64,000 nt of DNA from an uncultured Rhodoferax sp. (GTDB lineage: Bacteria > Pseudomonadota > Gammaproteobacteria > Burkholderiales > Burkholderiaceae_C), in the NCBI RefSeq assembly GCF_946221635.1, contig NZ_CAMIHB010000005.1:131898-195897 (forward strand). Reading direction: 5' to 3'. Positions 24,615 through 33,387 of this stretch are shown here, one piece after another. Within the stretch, counting starts at the first letter, position 1, and the number at the start of each line of letters is the position of its first letter. The position numbers and the translations under genes are program-made. The notes beneath the pieces were generated by a model, which was not told the DNA's origin, ran no database searches, and saw only the letters and a list, made by a program, of their open reading frames with translations.

Positions 24615-27554
24615 TCAGAGGTTGTTTTCCAGCGCAAAGGTATTGCGGCCCGCGGCCTTGGCCTGGTAGAGCGCACGGTCGGCTTTTTCGATGAGTGCGG
24701 CTGCGTCTATCTCCTCAGCCGTGTCGATGGCCACGCCGATGCTGGTGGTCACGAAGATTTCGATGCCTGCGACCTGCATGGGCAGGCGCACGGTATCGAC
24801 CAGCTTGTTGGCCACGGCCTGGGCTTCGTCACTGTCCTTGACGTCCTCCAGGATGATGACGAATTCATCCCCAGCCAGGCGTGCAGCCGTGTCCGAGATG
24901 CGCAGTGAGGCGCGGATGCGGTTGGCAAACTCGCACAGCACCTGGTCGCCCGCGCCGTGCCCCAGTGAATCGTTGATGGACTTGAAATGGTCCACATCCA
25001 GAAACAGCAAGGCCAGGGTGTTGCCAGTCCTGCGGCTGCGGGCGATGGCCTTGCCCAGCTTGTCGTCGAAGTGGCGCCGGTTGGGCAGACCCGTCAGGGC
25101 GTCGATCCGTACCAGCTGTCGCAGCTCCAGCTCGACCCGCTTGAGGTCGGAGACGTCGGTGCTGAGCGCGAACACACCGTGGACGGAGCCATCGGCGCGT
25201 GCATCGGGAATGTAGGTGGTATGCAGGTGGCGGCGCCGGCCGTTGATCTCCGACTCCAGCTCGAACTCCACGCGTTCTCCCTGCAGGGCACGGTGCAGGG
25301 CGTCACGGCGCTGTTCATAAAGCTCGGGCCCCACGACTTCCTGCAAGTCCCGGCCGGCGGCCCATGCCAGATCCACGCCCAGCCATTCGCGGAAGGTGGC
25401 ATTGATGAAGCGCAGCCGCTCCTGGCTGTCCACGTAGGAAATCAGCACCGGAAGGTTGTCCGTCACCGCCCGGAGCTGACGCTCGCTGGCTTCGAGACGG
25501 GCCTGCGCACGGTGCTGCTCGGTGCGGTCCAGCACCATGCCAAAAATCCCGTGTACCTGGCCGTCGGCGTCGCTGTCGGGAACATAGTGGATCAGCAGGT
25601 TGCGCGGCGAGTTGGGGATGGTGTTGAGCAATTCAAAGACGACATCCTTGCCTGCCAGCGCCTCGTCCAGCCGGGGTTTGACCTTTCCAAAGAACTCCGT
25701 TCCGAAGACTTCTTCAACGGTGCGCCCTTCTGCGGACGCCTCCAGCGGAAACCAGCGCTCGTAATTGTTGTTGGTAAAGGTGTAGCGGTAGTGGGTGTCG
25801 ATGTGCGATATCAGGATGGGCAGGTTGTTGGCGATGGTGCGCAGCCGCTGCTCGCTGTGCTCCAGGGCACGTTCCACTGCCTTGCGCTCCGTGATGTCGT
25901 AGTTGGTGCCCAGGACCCGCGTGGCCTGACCCTGGGCGTCCTTGACGACCACGGCGCGCGCGTTCACCACCCGTACCGCTCCGTCGGCCTGCACCACACG
26001 GAAGTCAAAGTCCATGGAGGCTCCGGTTTGAATGGCTTTCTGGAACTCCGCCTCGCTGCGGCCCAGGTCCTCTGGATGCACTCTGCTGGACCAGTCTTCG
26101 AGCCGCCCCCGAAAGGTGTCCCGCGATCCGCCGAAGATGGCAAACATGGTGTCGTTCCACGCCAGTTGCCCGGCCACGAGGTCGAATTCCCAGATGCCGA
26201 TCTGGTTCGCAGTGGTGGCCAGCGCCAGGCGCTCCTCATTGGCGCGCAGGGCGCGGGCGATCGCGTTCTTTTCCGTGACATCCTGAATCACTGCCAGCGA
26301 ATGCAAGGGCTCCCCTGTGCCACCGCGCTCCAGCACGGCAGACAATTGCACGTCCAGGATGCGCCCGTCCTTGCACACCATCTGGTAGGCGATGTCCTCG
26401 CAGTGGCCCGTGGCAAAAAAAGCCGGAATGACTTCCTGGCTTGCGTAGTCCCGGGAAGAGGGCGCCAGAAAATCCGTCGAAAGCCGCCCCACCACCTCGT
26501 GCCGCTCGTAGCCCAGCTTGCTCAGCCAGGTGTCGCTGACGTACAGGATGCGGCCCTGCTGGTCGATCGAGTGGAGCATGGCGGGGGTGGACTCGTAGAG
26601 TGCGCGGAAACGCTCCTGGCTGGCGGCCAAGGCAAACTCAAACCGCTTCCTGTCGGTGATATCCCGCCCCACGGAATGCAAGGCAATCACCTTGCCTTGC
26701 GCGTCACCAATGGAACGGTTGGACCACGCCACCCAGCGCTCCTCCCCGGCGGCCGAGCGCATCTGGTTTTCTCCATGCGCAGTACCCGGCGCCCGGCACA
26801 AGGCATCGAGGTGGGCCTGCACTTCCTTCCTGCTGTGGTGGGACACATAGTCCAGCAGGTTGTGTCCCACCATGGCCCCAGGGGTCAGACCGAAGTGCGC
26901 GGCATAGGCCGCGTTGACAAAGGTGAGCTCCCCCGTCGGCAGCGCCAGCGAGATCAGGTCGGTCTGGTCCTCCACGATGGAGTGGTAGAGCGCTTCCCGG
27001 GCCGTGGTCTCGTCGGCCTGTTGGAGCATGCTGGCATTGAAATGGTCCAGCTCCAGCGCCTTCTTGCGCATGACCAAGGCCTTGGCCGCAGCTTCGGCCA
27101 GGTTGGCGAGTGCCTGGCGCTGGGGCAAGGTCAGCGACCGTGGAGTGCGGTCAATGACACAGAGGGTGCCAACGGCTTCACCGTCGGGCATGGTGATGGG
27201 GGCTCCCGCGTAGAAGCGGATATCGGGCTGTCCTGTAACCAGGGGGTTGTCCTTGAAGCGCGGGTCCAGCGTGGCGTCCGGAACCTCCATCACTTGGGAC
27301 TGCAGAATGGCGTGGGCACAGAATGCCTGCTCCCGGGGCGTCTGCTGGGTGCCTTCCAGTCCCAGGTTGGACTTGAACCACTGACGCTCCGCATCCACCA
27401 GGCTCAGCAAGGCAATCGGCACGTCGCACAGCAGAGAGGCCGTACGCGTCAGGGCATCAAAAATCGGCTCCGGCCCCGTGTCCAGCACTTCCAGCATTTG
27501 CAGGCGTGCCAATCTCGCGGCTTCATTGTGAGGCGTTGGGGGTGGATAGTGCAT
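24615..27554 (-). CDS. GAF-PAS(5)-GGDEF diguanylate cyclase
   Basis: A 979-residue cytoplasmic sensor that should make cyclic di-GMP. An N-terminal GAF domain (about residues 25-165) is followed by five PAS domains, several with PAC tails ending in DITDRK, DVTEKN or DITERK (roughly 187-305, 310-430, 437-560, 563-685, 687-808), and a GGDEF domain (about 812-975). The signature is AGDEF (RLAGDEFVII), an accepted active variant, and an RxxD inhibitory site (RISD) sits five residues ahead of it. No EAL domain or membrane segment is present. Signals sensed are unknown; the multiple PAS domains suggest redox, heme or small-molecule input. Confidence 0.92.
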   Translation of the reverse strand: MHYPPPTPHNEAARLARLQMLEVLDTGPEPIFDALTRTASLLCDVPIALLSLVDAERQWFKSNLGLEGTQQTPREQAFCAHAILQSQVMEVPDATLDPRFKDNPLVTGQPDIRFYAGAPITMPDGEAVGTLCVIDRTPRSLTLPQRQALANLAEAAAKALVMRKKALELDHFNASMLQQADETTAREALYHSIVEDQTDLISLALPTGELTFVNAAYAAHFGLTPGAMVGHNLLDYVSHHSRKEVQAHLDALCRAPGTAHGENQMRSAAGEERWVAWSNRSIGDAQGKVIALHSVGRDITDRKRFEFALAASQERFRALYESTPAMLHSIDQQGRILYVSDTWLSKLGYERHEVVGRLSTDFLAPSSRDYASQEVIPAFFATGHCEDIAYQMVCKDGRILDVQLSAVLERGGTGEPLHSLAVIQDVTEKNAIARALRANEERLALATTANQIGIWEFDLVAGQLAWNDTMFAIFGGSRDTFRGRLEDWSSRVHPEDLGRSEAEFQKAIQTGASMDFDFRVVQADGAVRVVNARAVVVKDAQGQATRVLGTNYDITERKAVERALEHSEQRLRTIANNLPILISHIDTHYRYTFTNNNYERWFPLEASAEGRTVEEVFGTEFFGKVKPRLDEALAGKDVVFELLNTIPNSPRNLLIHYVPDSDADGQVHGIFGMVLDRTEQHRAQARLEASERQLRAVTDNLPVLISYVDSQERLRFINATFREWLGVDLAWAAGRDLQEVVGPELYEQRRDALHRALQGERVEFELESEINGRRRHLHTTYIPDARADGSVHGVFALSTDVSDLKRVELELRQLVRIDALTGLPNRRHFDDKLGKAIARSRRTGNTLALLFLDVDHFKSINDSLGHGAGDQVLCEFANRIRASLRISDTAARLAGDEFVIILEDVKDSDEAQAVANKLVDTVRLPMQVAGIEIFVTTSIGVAIDTAEEIDAAALIEKADRALYQAKAAGRNTFALENNL

Positions 27555-27627
27555 AGGTCCTCCCAGGGCGTTCCAACCACGCTAAGGGCTGGCTTTCATC
27601 TTAGAGTATTTGCCGCCCGCCCCCACA

Positions 27628-27661
27628 AGAAAAAACCCGCTGACCTTGCGATCAACGGGCT
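27628..27661 (-). terminator. intrinsic terminator after tRNA-Thr
   Basis: On the minus strand, CCCGTTGA pairs with TCAGCGGG (8 bp, one G-T pair) around an 8-base loop, followed by six T residues. It lies 8 bases downstream of the tRNA 3' end. Confidence 0.8.
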
Positions 27662-27668
27662 TCAAGAA

Positions 27669-27744
27669 TGGTGCCGGAGAGATGAATCGAACACCCGACC
27701 TTCTCATTACGAATGAGCTGCTCTACCGACTGAGCTACACCGGC
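27669..27744 (-). tRNA. tRNA-Thr (anticodon CGT)
   Basis: A 76-base cloverleaf on the minus strand: acceptor GCCGGTG paired with CTCCGGC (one mismatch), D arm TAGCTCAGTCGGTAGAGC, anticodon loop TTCGTAA giving CGT for threonine codon ACG, T arm with TTCGATT, discriminator A and an encoded CCA. A terminator follows. Confidence 0.95.
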
Positions 27745-27780
27745 ACGTAGCCCGCCATTATAGCGGGCCAGGTCGTGGCC

Positions 27781-28815
27781 TCAGGCGGCTTCGGCGTGGT
27801 AGCGGGTTAGCAGATCCACCTCGTTCTTGCTGCCCAGGATCACGCTCACGCGCTGGTGCAGCCGGGTGGGCTGGATGTCCAGGATGCGCTGCCGGCCGTC
27901 GGTCGCAGCACCGCCGGCCTGCTCTACCAGCCAGCCCATGGGGTTGGCTTCGTACATCAGGCGCAGCTTGCCGGGCTTGTTGGGTTCGCGCTTGTCCCAG
28001 GGGTACATGAAGACGCCGCCGCGGGTCAGGATGCGGTGCACATCGGCCACCATGCTGGCGATCCAGCGCATGTTGAAGTCCTTGCCGCGCGGGCCTTCGA
28101 CGCCCTGCAGGCATTCGTTGATGTAGCGCTGCACGGGCGGCGCCCAGTGGCGCATATTGCTCATGTTGATGGCGAATTCCTTGGTGTCTTCGGGCACGCG
28201 CACGTCTTCCTGCGTCAGCACGAAGGAACCCTGTTCGCGGTCCAGCGTGAACATGGCCACGCCGTCGCCCACGGTCAGTACCAGCGTGGTCTGTGGGCCG
28301 TAGATGCAGTAGCCCGCTGCCACCTGCTGGCGACCGGCCTGCAGGAAGTCGCGCTCGCTCACCTCGGGGCCTTCGGGCTCGCGGTGCAGCACGCTGAAGA
28401 TGGTGCCGATGCTCACGTTGACGTCGATGTTGCTGGAGCCGTCCAGCGGGTCGAACATCAGCAGGTATTCGCCCTGCGGGTAGCGGTGGGGCACCACGTA
28501 AATGCCTTCCATCTCTTCGCTGGCCATGGCAGCCAGATGGCCCCCCCATTCATTGGCTTCGATCAGCACTTCGTTGGCGATGATGTCCAGCTTTTTCTGG
28601 ATTTCACCCTGCACGTTTTCGCTCTCGGCCGTGCCCAGCACACCGCCCAGGGCGCCCTTGGTCACCGCCAGGCTGATGCTCTTGCAGGCGCGGGCCACCA
28701 CCTCCAGCAGCAGGCGCAGCTGGGGCGGAATGGCGCCCTGGCCGGGGGCCTCCTGGCCTTCGTGGCCGCGCTGCTTCTCGATGAGATAGCGCGTAAGCGA
28801 GATGCGTTGTGTCAT
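27781..28815 (-). CDS. fbp: fructose-1,6-bisphosphatase class I
   Basis: A 344-residue class I FBPase that dephosphorylates fructose-1,6-bisphosphate in gluconeogenesis. The active-site metal motif FDPLDGSSNIDVNVSIGT is at about residues 120-137, with ASEEME upstream as metal ligands and the substrate-binding region GGVFMYP and KLRLMYEANPM near the C-terminus. Normal length. It lies 23 bases downstream of pepN and is probably the last gene of the prfB-HAD-pepN-fbp run. Confidence 0.95.
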   Translation of the reverse strand: MTQRISLTRYLIEKQRGHEGQEAPGQGAIPPQLRLLLEVVARACKSISLAVTKGALGGVLGTAESENVQGEIQKKLDIIANEVLIEANEWGGHLAAMASEEMEGIYVVPHRYPQGEYLLMFDPLDGSSNIDVNVSIGTIFSVLHREPEGPEVSERDFLQAGRQQVAAGYCIYGPQTTLVLTVGDGVAMFTLDREQGSFVLTQEDVRVPEDTKEFAINMSNMRHWAPPVQRYINECLQGVEGPRGKDFNMRWIASMVADVHRILTRGGVFMYPWDKREPNKPGKLRLMYEANPMGWLVEQAGGAATDGRQRILDIQPTRLHQRVSVILGSKNEVDLLTRYHAEAA

Positions 28816-28838
28816 GGAACAGTCCTCAGTTTTGAAAA

Positions 28839-31547
28839 TCAGTCGGCCAGCGCACGGTCCACGACCTCGCGCACATCGTTGCTGAGGTCGGCCTTGGCGG
28901 CCACGCGCACCAGCGCTTCACGCGCCGCGCCGCGGTAGGGTTCGGCCAGCTTTTTCCAGCGGTCCAGCGCACGGGCCAGGCGGGCGGCCACTTGCGGGTT
29001 GATGCCGTCGAGCTCCATCACGCGGTCGGCCCAGAACACATAGCCTGCGGCGTCCGCACGGTGGAAGCCGCCAGGGTTGGCGCTGCAGTAGCTGAAGATG
29101 ACGCTGCGCGCCCGGTTGGGGTTGCGGATGTTGAAGTCCGGATGGGCCAGCAACTGGCGCACGGCAGGCAGCACCTGCCCGCCGCGGTCGCTGGTGCCGG
29201 CCTGCAGGGCAAACCACTTGTCCAGCACCAGCGCTTCGTCCTTGAACAGGGCGTGGAAGCGGGCCAGGGCAGGCGCCGCCAGCGCGTGGCCGCTGCCCAC
29301 CAGGGCGGACAGGGCATTGAAGCGGTCGGTCATGTTGCTGGCGTCCTTGAAACGCTGCAGCGTCTTGCCGGGCCAGACCGCATCGCCGCTTTGTACGGCA
29401 GCCAGGTTCAGGAAGGTAAGCGCCATGCCGGCCAGGGCACGGCGGCCGCTGGAGAGCGGGTCGGGGCGGTAGGCGCCGTTGTCCTTGTGGGCGTCGAACG
29501 CCCATTCCCAGTCGGCCTGCAGGGCGGTGGCCAGCTGCAGGCGCATGGCTTCGCGTACCGCGTGGATGCGCTGCGGGTCCACCACATCGAGTTGCTCGGC
29601 GATATAGGTTTCGCTGGGCAGGGTCAGCACCAATTCCTTGAAGGCGGCATCCAGCGTGGGGTGGCGCAGTACTGCGCGCATCGCCTCGATGTAGGCATCA
29701 TTCAGTGGTGTAGCCCCCGTGGAATCTGCGCCATCAGCTATGCAATTGATAGCGCTGCGCAGTGCCAGGCGTTGGCCGGCTTCCCAGCGATTGAAGGGGT
29801 CGGGGTCATTGGCCAGCAGGGTGAGCAGTTGGGCGTCGCTGTAGTCGAAGTCCAGCACCACCGGCGCGGAGAAGCCGCGCAGGATGGAGGGTACGGGCTC
29901 CTCTTCAATGTGGGTGAAGGTGATGCTGGCGGTTTCTTCCGAGATCACCAGCAGGTGGTTCAGCGAGGCCGCGCCCGGACCGCCCTGCGCATGCAGGGAC
30001 AGGGCCTTGCCGCTGCTGCCACCGACCAAGCCCAGCAGCACCGGGATCACATACGGCAGCTTGCCGGCCTGGCCGGGCGTGGGGGCGCAGCTCTGGCTGA
30101 AGTACAGGGTGTAGGTCTGGGCTGCGGCGTCGTACTCGCCACGGGCCGCCACACGGGGTGTACCGGCCTGGCTGTACCAGCGCTTGAACTGGGGCAGCAG
30201 GTTGGCCAGGGCGGAGCCGGGGTTGGCGTCGGCAATGCTTTGCGCAAAGTCGTCGCAGGTCACGGCCTGGCCATCAAAGCGCTGGAAGTACAAGTCCATG
30301 CCTTTGCGGAAGCCCGCGCGCCCCACCAGCGTCTGCATCATGCGCACCACCTCGGCACCCTTTTCGTAGATGGTGACGGTGTAGAAGTTGTTGATCTCGA
30401 TGTAGCTGTCGGGCCGCACCGGGTGGGCCATGGGGCCGGCGTCTTCGGGGAACTGGGCGGTGCGCAGCACGCGCACGTCTTCAATGCGCTTGACCGCGCG
30501 GGCGCTGGGTTCGGCGCACAGGTCCTGGCTGAACTCCTGGTCGCGGAAGACGGTCAGGCCTTCCTTCAGGCTCAGCTGGAACCAGTCGCGGCAGGTGATG
30601 CGGTTGCCGGTCCAGTTGTGGAAGTATTCGTGGCCGACCACGCTTTCGATGTTGCTGTAGTCCACATCGGTGGCGGTGGCCTGGTTCGCCAACACGTACT
30701 TGGTGTTGAAGATGTTGAGGCCCTTGTTCTCCATGGCGCCCATGTTGAAGTCGCTGGTGGCGACGATCATGAAGCGCTCCAGGTCCAGTGGCAGGCCGAA
30801 GCGGGCTTCGTCCCAGGCCACGCTGGCCATCAGGCTGTTCATGGCGTGCTCGGTCTTGTCCAGATCGCCGGGACGCACATAGACCTGCAGCAAATGCTCC
30901 TTGCCCGCGCGGCTGGTGATGCGCTGCTCGCGCGCCACCAACTGGCCCGCCACCAGGGCGAACAGGTAGCTGGGCTTCTTGTGCGGATCGACCCACTTGG
31001 CGAAGTGGCGGCCTTCGTCCAGGTCACCGCTGTCCACCAGGTTGCCGTTGGACAGCAGCACCGGGTACTTGGCCTTGTCGGCGCGCAGCGTCACCGTGTA
31101 CATGGCCATCACATCGGGGCGGTCCAGGAAGTAGGTGATGCGGCGGAAGCCCTCGGCCTCGCACTGGGTAAAAAACGAGTCGTTGCTCACGTACAGACCC
31201 ATGAGCTTGGTGTTCTTCACCGGCGCGCAGGTGGTGAAGATTTCCAGCGCGAAAGGCTCGGTCCCTTCGGGCAGGTTTTCCAGCACCAGTTGGCCGTCTT
31301 CCATCTTGAAGCTGGTGCCGGCGCCGTTGACCAGCACGCGCGCCAGGTTCAGCTCCTCGCCGTCCAGGCGCAGGGGCTGGGCTGCCACGTCGGGGTTGCG
31401 GCGCAGCGTCATCTTGTTGAGCACGCGGGTCTTGGCCGGGTCCAGGTCAAAGCTCAGGTCGACGGTGTCGATCCAGAACGCGGGCGCGGTGTAGTCGGCG
31501 CGTTGGATCACCGTGACGGGGCCCGAGGCCTCACGAAGTTGCAACAT
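28839..31547 (-). CDS. pepN: aminopeptidase N (M1 family)
   Basis: A 902-residue zinc aminopeptidase that removes N-terminal residues from peptides in the cytoplasm. The exopeptidase motif GAMENKGLNIFN is at about residue 270 and the zinc site HEYFHNWTGNRIT at about residue 306, with the downstream Glu ligand; the all-helical C-terminal domain is complete. Its start overlaps the end of the HAD gene by 17 bases. It carries repeat copy 7 in frame, encoding AINCIADGADSTGA around residues 599-612. Confidence 0.95.
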   Translation of the reverse strand: MLQLREASGPVTVIQRADYTAPAFWIDTVDLSFDLDPAKTRVLNKMTLRRNPDVAAQPLRLDGEELNLARVLVNGAGTSFKMEDGQLVLENLPEGTEPFALEIFTTCAPVKNTKLMGLYVSNDSFFTQCEAEGFRRITYFLDRPDVMAMYTVTLRADKAKYPVLLSNGNLVDSGDLDEGRHFAKWVDPHKKPSYLFALVAGQLVAREQRITSRAGKEHLLQVYVRPGDLDKTEHAMNSLMASVAWDEARFGLPLDLERFMIVATSDFNMGAMENKGLNIFNTKYVLANQATATDVDYSNIESVVGHEYFHNWTGNRITCRDWFQLSLKEGLTVFRDQEFSQDLCAEPSARAVKRIEDVRVLRTAQFPEDAGPMAHPVRPDSYIEINNFYTVTIYEKGAEVVRMMQTLVGRAGFRKGMDLYFQRFDGQAVTCDDFAQSIADANPGSALANLLPQFKRWYSQAGTPRVAARGEYDAAAQTYTLYFSQSCAPTPGQAGKLPYVIPVLLGLVGGSSGKALSLHAQGGPGAASLNHLLVISEETASITFTHIEEEPVPSILRGFSAPVVLDFDYSDAQLLTLLANDPDPFNRWEAGQRLALRSAINCIADGADSTGATPLNDAYIEAMRAVLRHPTLDAAFKELVLTLPSETYIAEQLDVVDPQRIHAVREAMRLQLATALQADWEWAFDAHKDNGAYRPDPLSSGRRALAGMALTFLNLAAVQSGDAVWPGKTLQRFKDASNMTDRFNALSALVGSGHALAAPALARFHALFKDEALVLDKWFALQAGTSDRGGQVLPAVRQLLAHPDFNIRNPNRARSVIFSYCSANPGGFHRADAAGYVFWADRVMELDGINPQVAARLARALDRWKKLAEPYRGAAREALVRVAAKADLSNDVREVVDRALAD
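29711..29753 (-). repeat. dispersed 48-bp repeat, copy 7 (inside pepN)
   Basis: On the minus strand: GCTAT-CAATTGC-ATAGC (perfect 5-bp hairpin), then TGATGGCGCAGATTCCACG, then GGGGCTA. Sense orientation in pepN, in the A-x-N-x-I-A-x-x-A-x-x-T-G-A frame shared with copies 8, 9 and 12. Confidence 0.8.
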
Positions 31548-32205
31548 GGTGGGTCTCCAGAAATTGGGATGCGATCAGGGCGCGGTAGTCCGGCACGATG
31601 GCCAGGACGTGGGGGCCTTGCAGTTCTTCGGGCGCGTGGCTGCTGGCAATGCCCACGGCGCGCATGCCGGCGCGGCGTGCGGCTTCGATGCCCAGCGGCG
31701 CATCTTCAAACACGATGCAGCGCGCGGGCTCCACGCCCATGCGGCGCGCGGCCTCCAGAAAAATGGCGGGCTCGGGCTTGCCGGGCAGGCCCTCGTCGCC
31801 GCCCACGGTGGTGAGCGGTGGAATGGGCATGCGCAGATGCTGGTAGGCAAAGGCCTGGTTCTGGCGGTCACCCGCCGTGCCCACGCCCAGCTTGAGGCCG
31901 CGTGCATGGGCCTGTCCAAAGAAGTCCTTGAAACCGGCCACCTCGGCAAAGATGGGCGCAAAGATCTCACGGTACACGGCTTCCTTCTCGTGCACATGGG
32001 CCATGGCCTGCTCCACCGTCATGTCAGGCTGGTCGAACAGGTCGCGCATGCATTCCACGCCCGTGCGGCCGGTGGTGCGGCGCATCAGGTCGGCAATGTC
32101 CACGTCCAGCCCCTGGCGCTGGGCGAACACGGCCCAGCTGTCCTTGTGCGAGGGCATGGAGTCGATCATGGTGCCGTCCATGTCGAAAATCAAAGCGTCC
32201 AACAT
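31531..32205 (-). CDS. HAD-family phosphatase, phosphoglucomutase-like
   Basis: A 224-residue HAD hydrolase of the beta-phosphoglucomutase-like subfamily. Motif I is FDMDGTMIDS (Asp8 and Asp10), a helical cap follows (about residues 16-90), motif II is GVGTAGD, and motif IV is CIVFEDAPLGIEAARRAGM near residue 180. Substrate is probably a sugar phosphate or small phosphoester but cannot be fixed. It sits 3 bases after prfB and overlaps pepN by 17 bases. Confidence 0.88.
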   Translation of the reverse strand: MLDALIFDMDGTMIDSMPSHKDSWAVFAQRQGLDVDIADLMRRTTGRTGVECMRDLFDQPDMTVEQAMAHVHEKEAVYREIFAPIFAEVAGFKDFFGQAHARGLKLGVGTAGDRQNQAFAYQHLRMPIPPLTTVGGDEGLPGKPEPAIFLEAARRMGVEPARCIVFEDAPLGIEAARRAGMRAVGIASSHAPEELQGPHVLAIVPDYRALIASQFLETHHVATS

Positions 32206-32208
32206 GCT

Positions 32209-33316
32209 TTAGATCCCTTGCTTCAACGAAGCCTGGATGAATACATCCAGATCGCCGTCCAGCACTTTCTGGGTGGCCGAGACTTCGACGTTGGTGCGCA
32301 GGTCCTTGATGCGGCTGTTGTCCAGCACGTAGCTGCGGATCTGGTGGCCCCAGCCCACATCGGTCTTGCTGTCTTCCAGCTTTTGCTGTTCGGCCTGGCG
32401 CTTGCGCAGCTCGTGGTCGTACAGGCGGCTGCGCAGGCGCTTCCAGGCCACGTCACGGTTGCTGTGCTGGCTGCGGCCGTCCTGGCACTGCACCACGATG
32501 CCCGTGGGGATGTGGGTCAGGCGCACGGCCGAGTCGGTCTTGTTGATGTGCTGGCCGCCGGCGCCGGAGGCACGGAAGGTGTCGGTGCGCACATCGCTGG
32601 GGTTGATCTCGATCTCGATGGAGTCATCGATTTCGGGGTAGACGAACACCGAGGCGAAGGAGGTATGGCGGCCGCCCGAGCTGTCGAACGGGCTCTTGCG
32701 CACCAGGCGGTGCACACCGGTTTCGGTGCGCAGGTGGCCGAAGGCGTACTCGCCCTCGATCTTGATGGTGGCGCTCTTGATGCCGGCGGTGTCACCGTCG
32801 GTGATGTCTTCCACATTGGCGGTGAAGCCCTTGCGCTCGGCGTACTTGAGGTACTGGCGCAGCAGCATGCTGGCCCAATCGCAGGCTTCGGTGCCGCCGG
32901 CGCCGGCCTGGATGTCCAGGAAGCAGGGCAGGGGGTCGGCCGGGTTGTTGAACATGCGGCGGAATTCCAGGCCTTCGACGATCTCGGTGAGCTTGGCGGC
33001 TTCGGCCTCGATGGTGAGCAGGCTGGCCTCGTCGCCGTCGTCCTTGCTCATCTCGAACAGTTCGGTGTTGTCGGCCAGGTTGCTGCTCAGCTCATTGAGC
33101 GTGACGACCACGCCGTCCAGCAGTTTCTTCTCTTTGCCCAGTTCCTGGGCTTTTTTGGGGTCGTTCCAGACCGCGGGATCTTCTAGCGATGCATTGACGG
33201 TGCGCAGGCGCTCGGCTTTGGCATCGTAGTCAAAGATACCCCCGAAGTTCCTGGGTCCTGCTGGTCAGGTCCGCCAGGGTGGTGCCAATCAGGTTGACGC
33301 GTTCTGCTTCGATCAT
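32209..33316 (-). CDS. prfB: peptide chain release factor 2, with programmed +1 frameshift
   Basis: RF2 terminates translation at TGA and TAA. The first 28 codons (MIEAERVNLIGTTLADLTSR and on, from ATG at 33316) end at an in-frame TGA at 33232-33230. A +1 shift at CTT-TGA-C continues as DYDAKAERLRTVNASLEDP and runs to TAA at 32209, giving about 368 residues, the usual length. The stop-recognition motif SPF (KSPFDSSGG) and the catalytic GGQ (GAGGQHINKTDSAVR) are intact. The break is thus autoregulation, not a mutation. Downstream are a HAD gene and pepN; lysS, a common partner elsewhere, is absent. Confidence 0.95.
33229..33246 (-). promoter_or_regulatory. prfB programmed frameshift site
   Basis: On the minus strand the sequence reads CGG GGG TAT CTT TGA C. 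It matches the E. coli site (AGG GGG TAT CTT TGA C): a Shine-Dalgarno-like G run three bases before the slippery CTT, followed by the TGA that RF2 itself reads. When RF2 is scarce, ribosomes shift +1 to GAC and complete the protein. Confidence 0.95.
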
Positions 33317-33387
33317 GGTGTTCTCGTTCTTGGAAAGGGGAAAACACCGATTTTCTCATGCTTGGCGCCCCCAGGGCGACCCTGGCT

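Noticed and set aside
33183..33316. prfB as a truncated or frameshifted pseudogene
   Set aside because: The break is the conserved CTT-TGA-C site with its upstream G run, and both halves join into a normal-length RF2.
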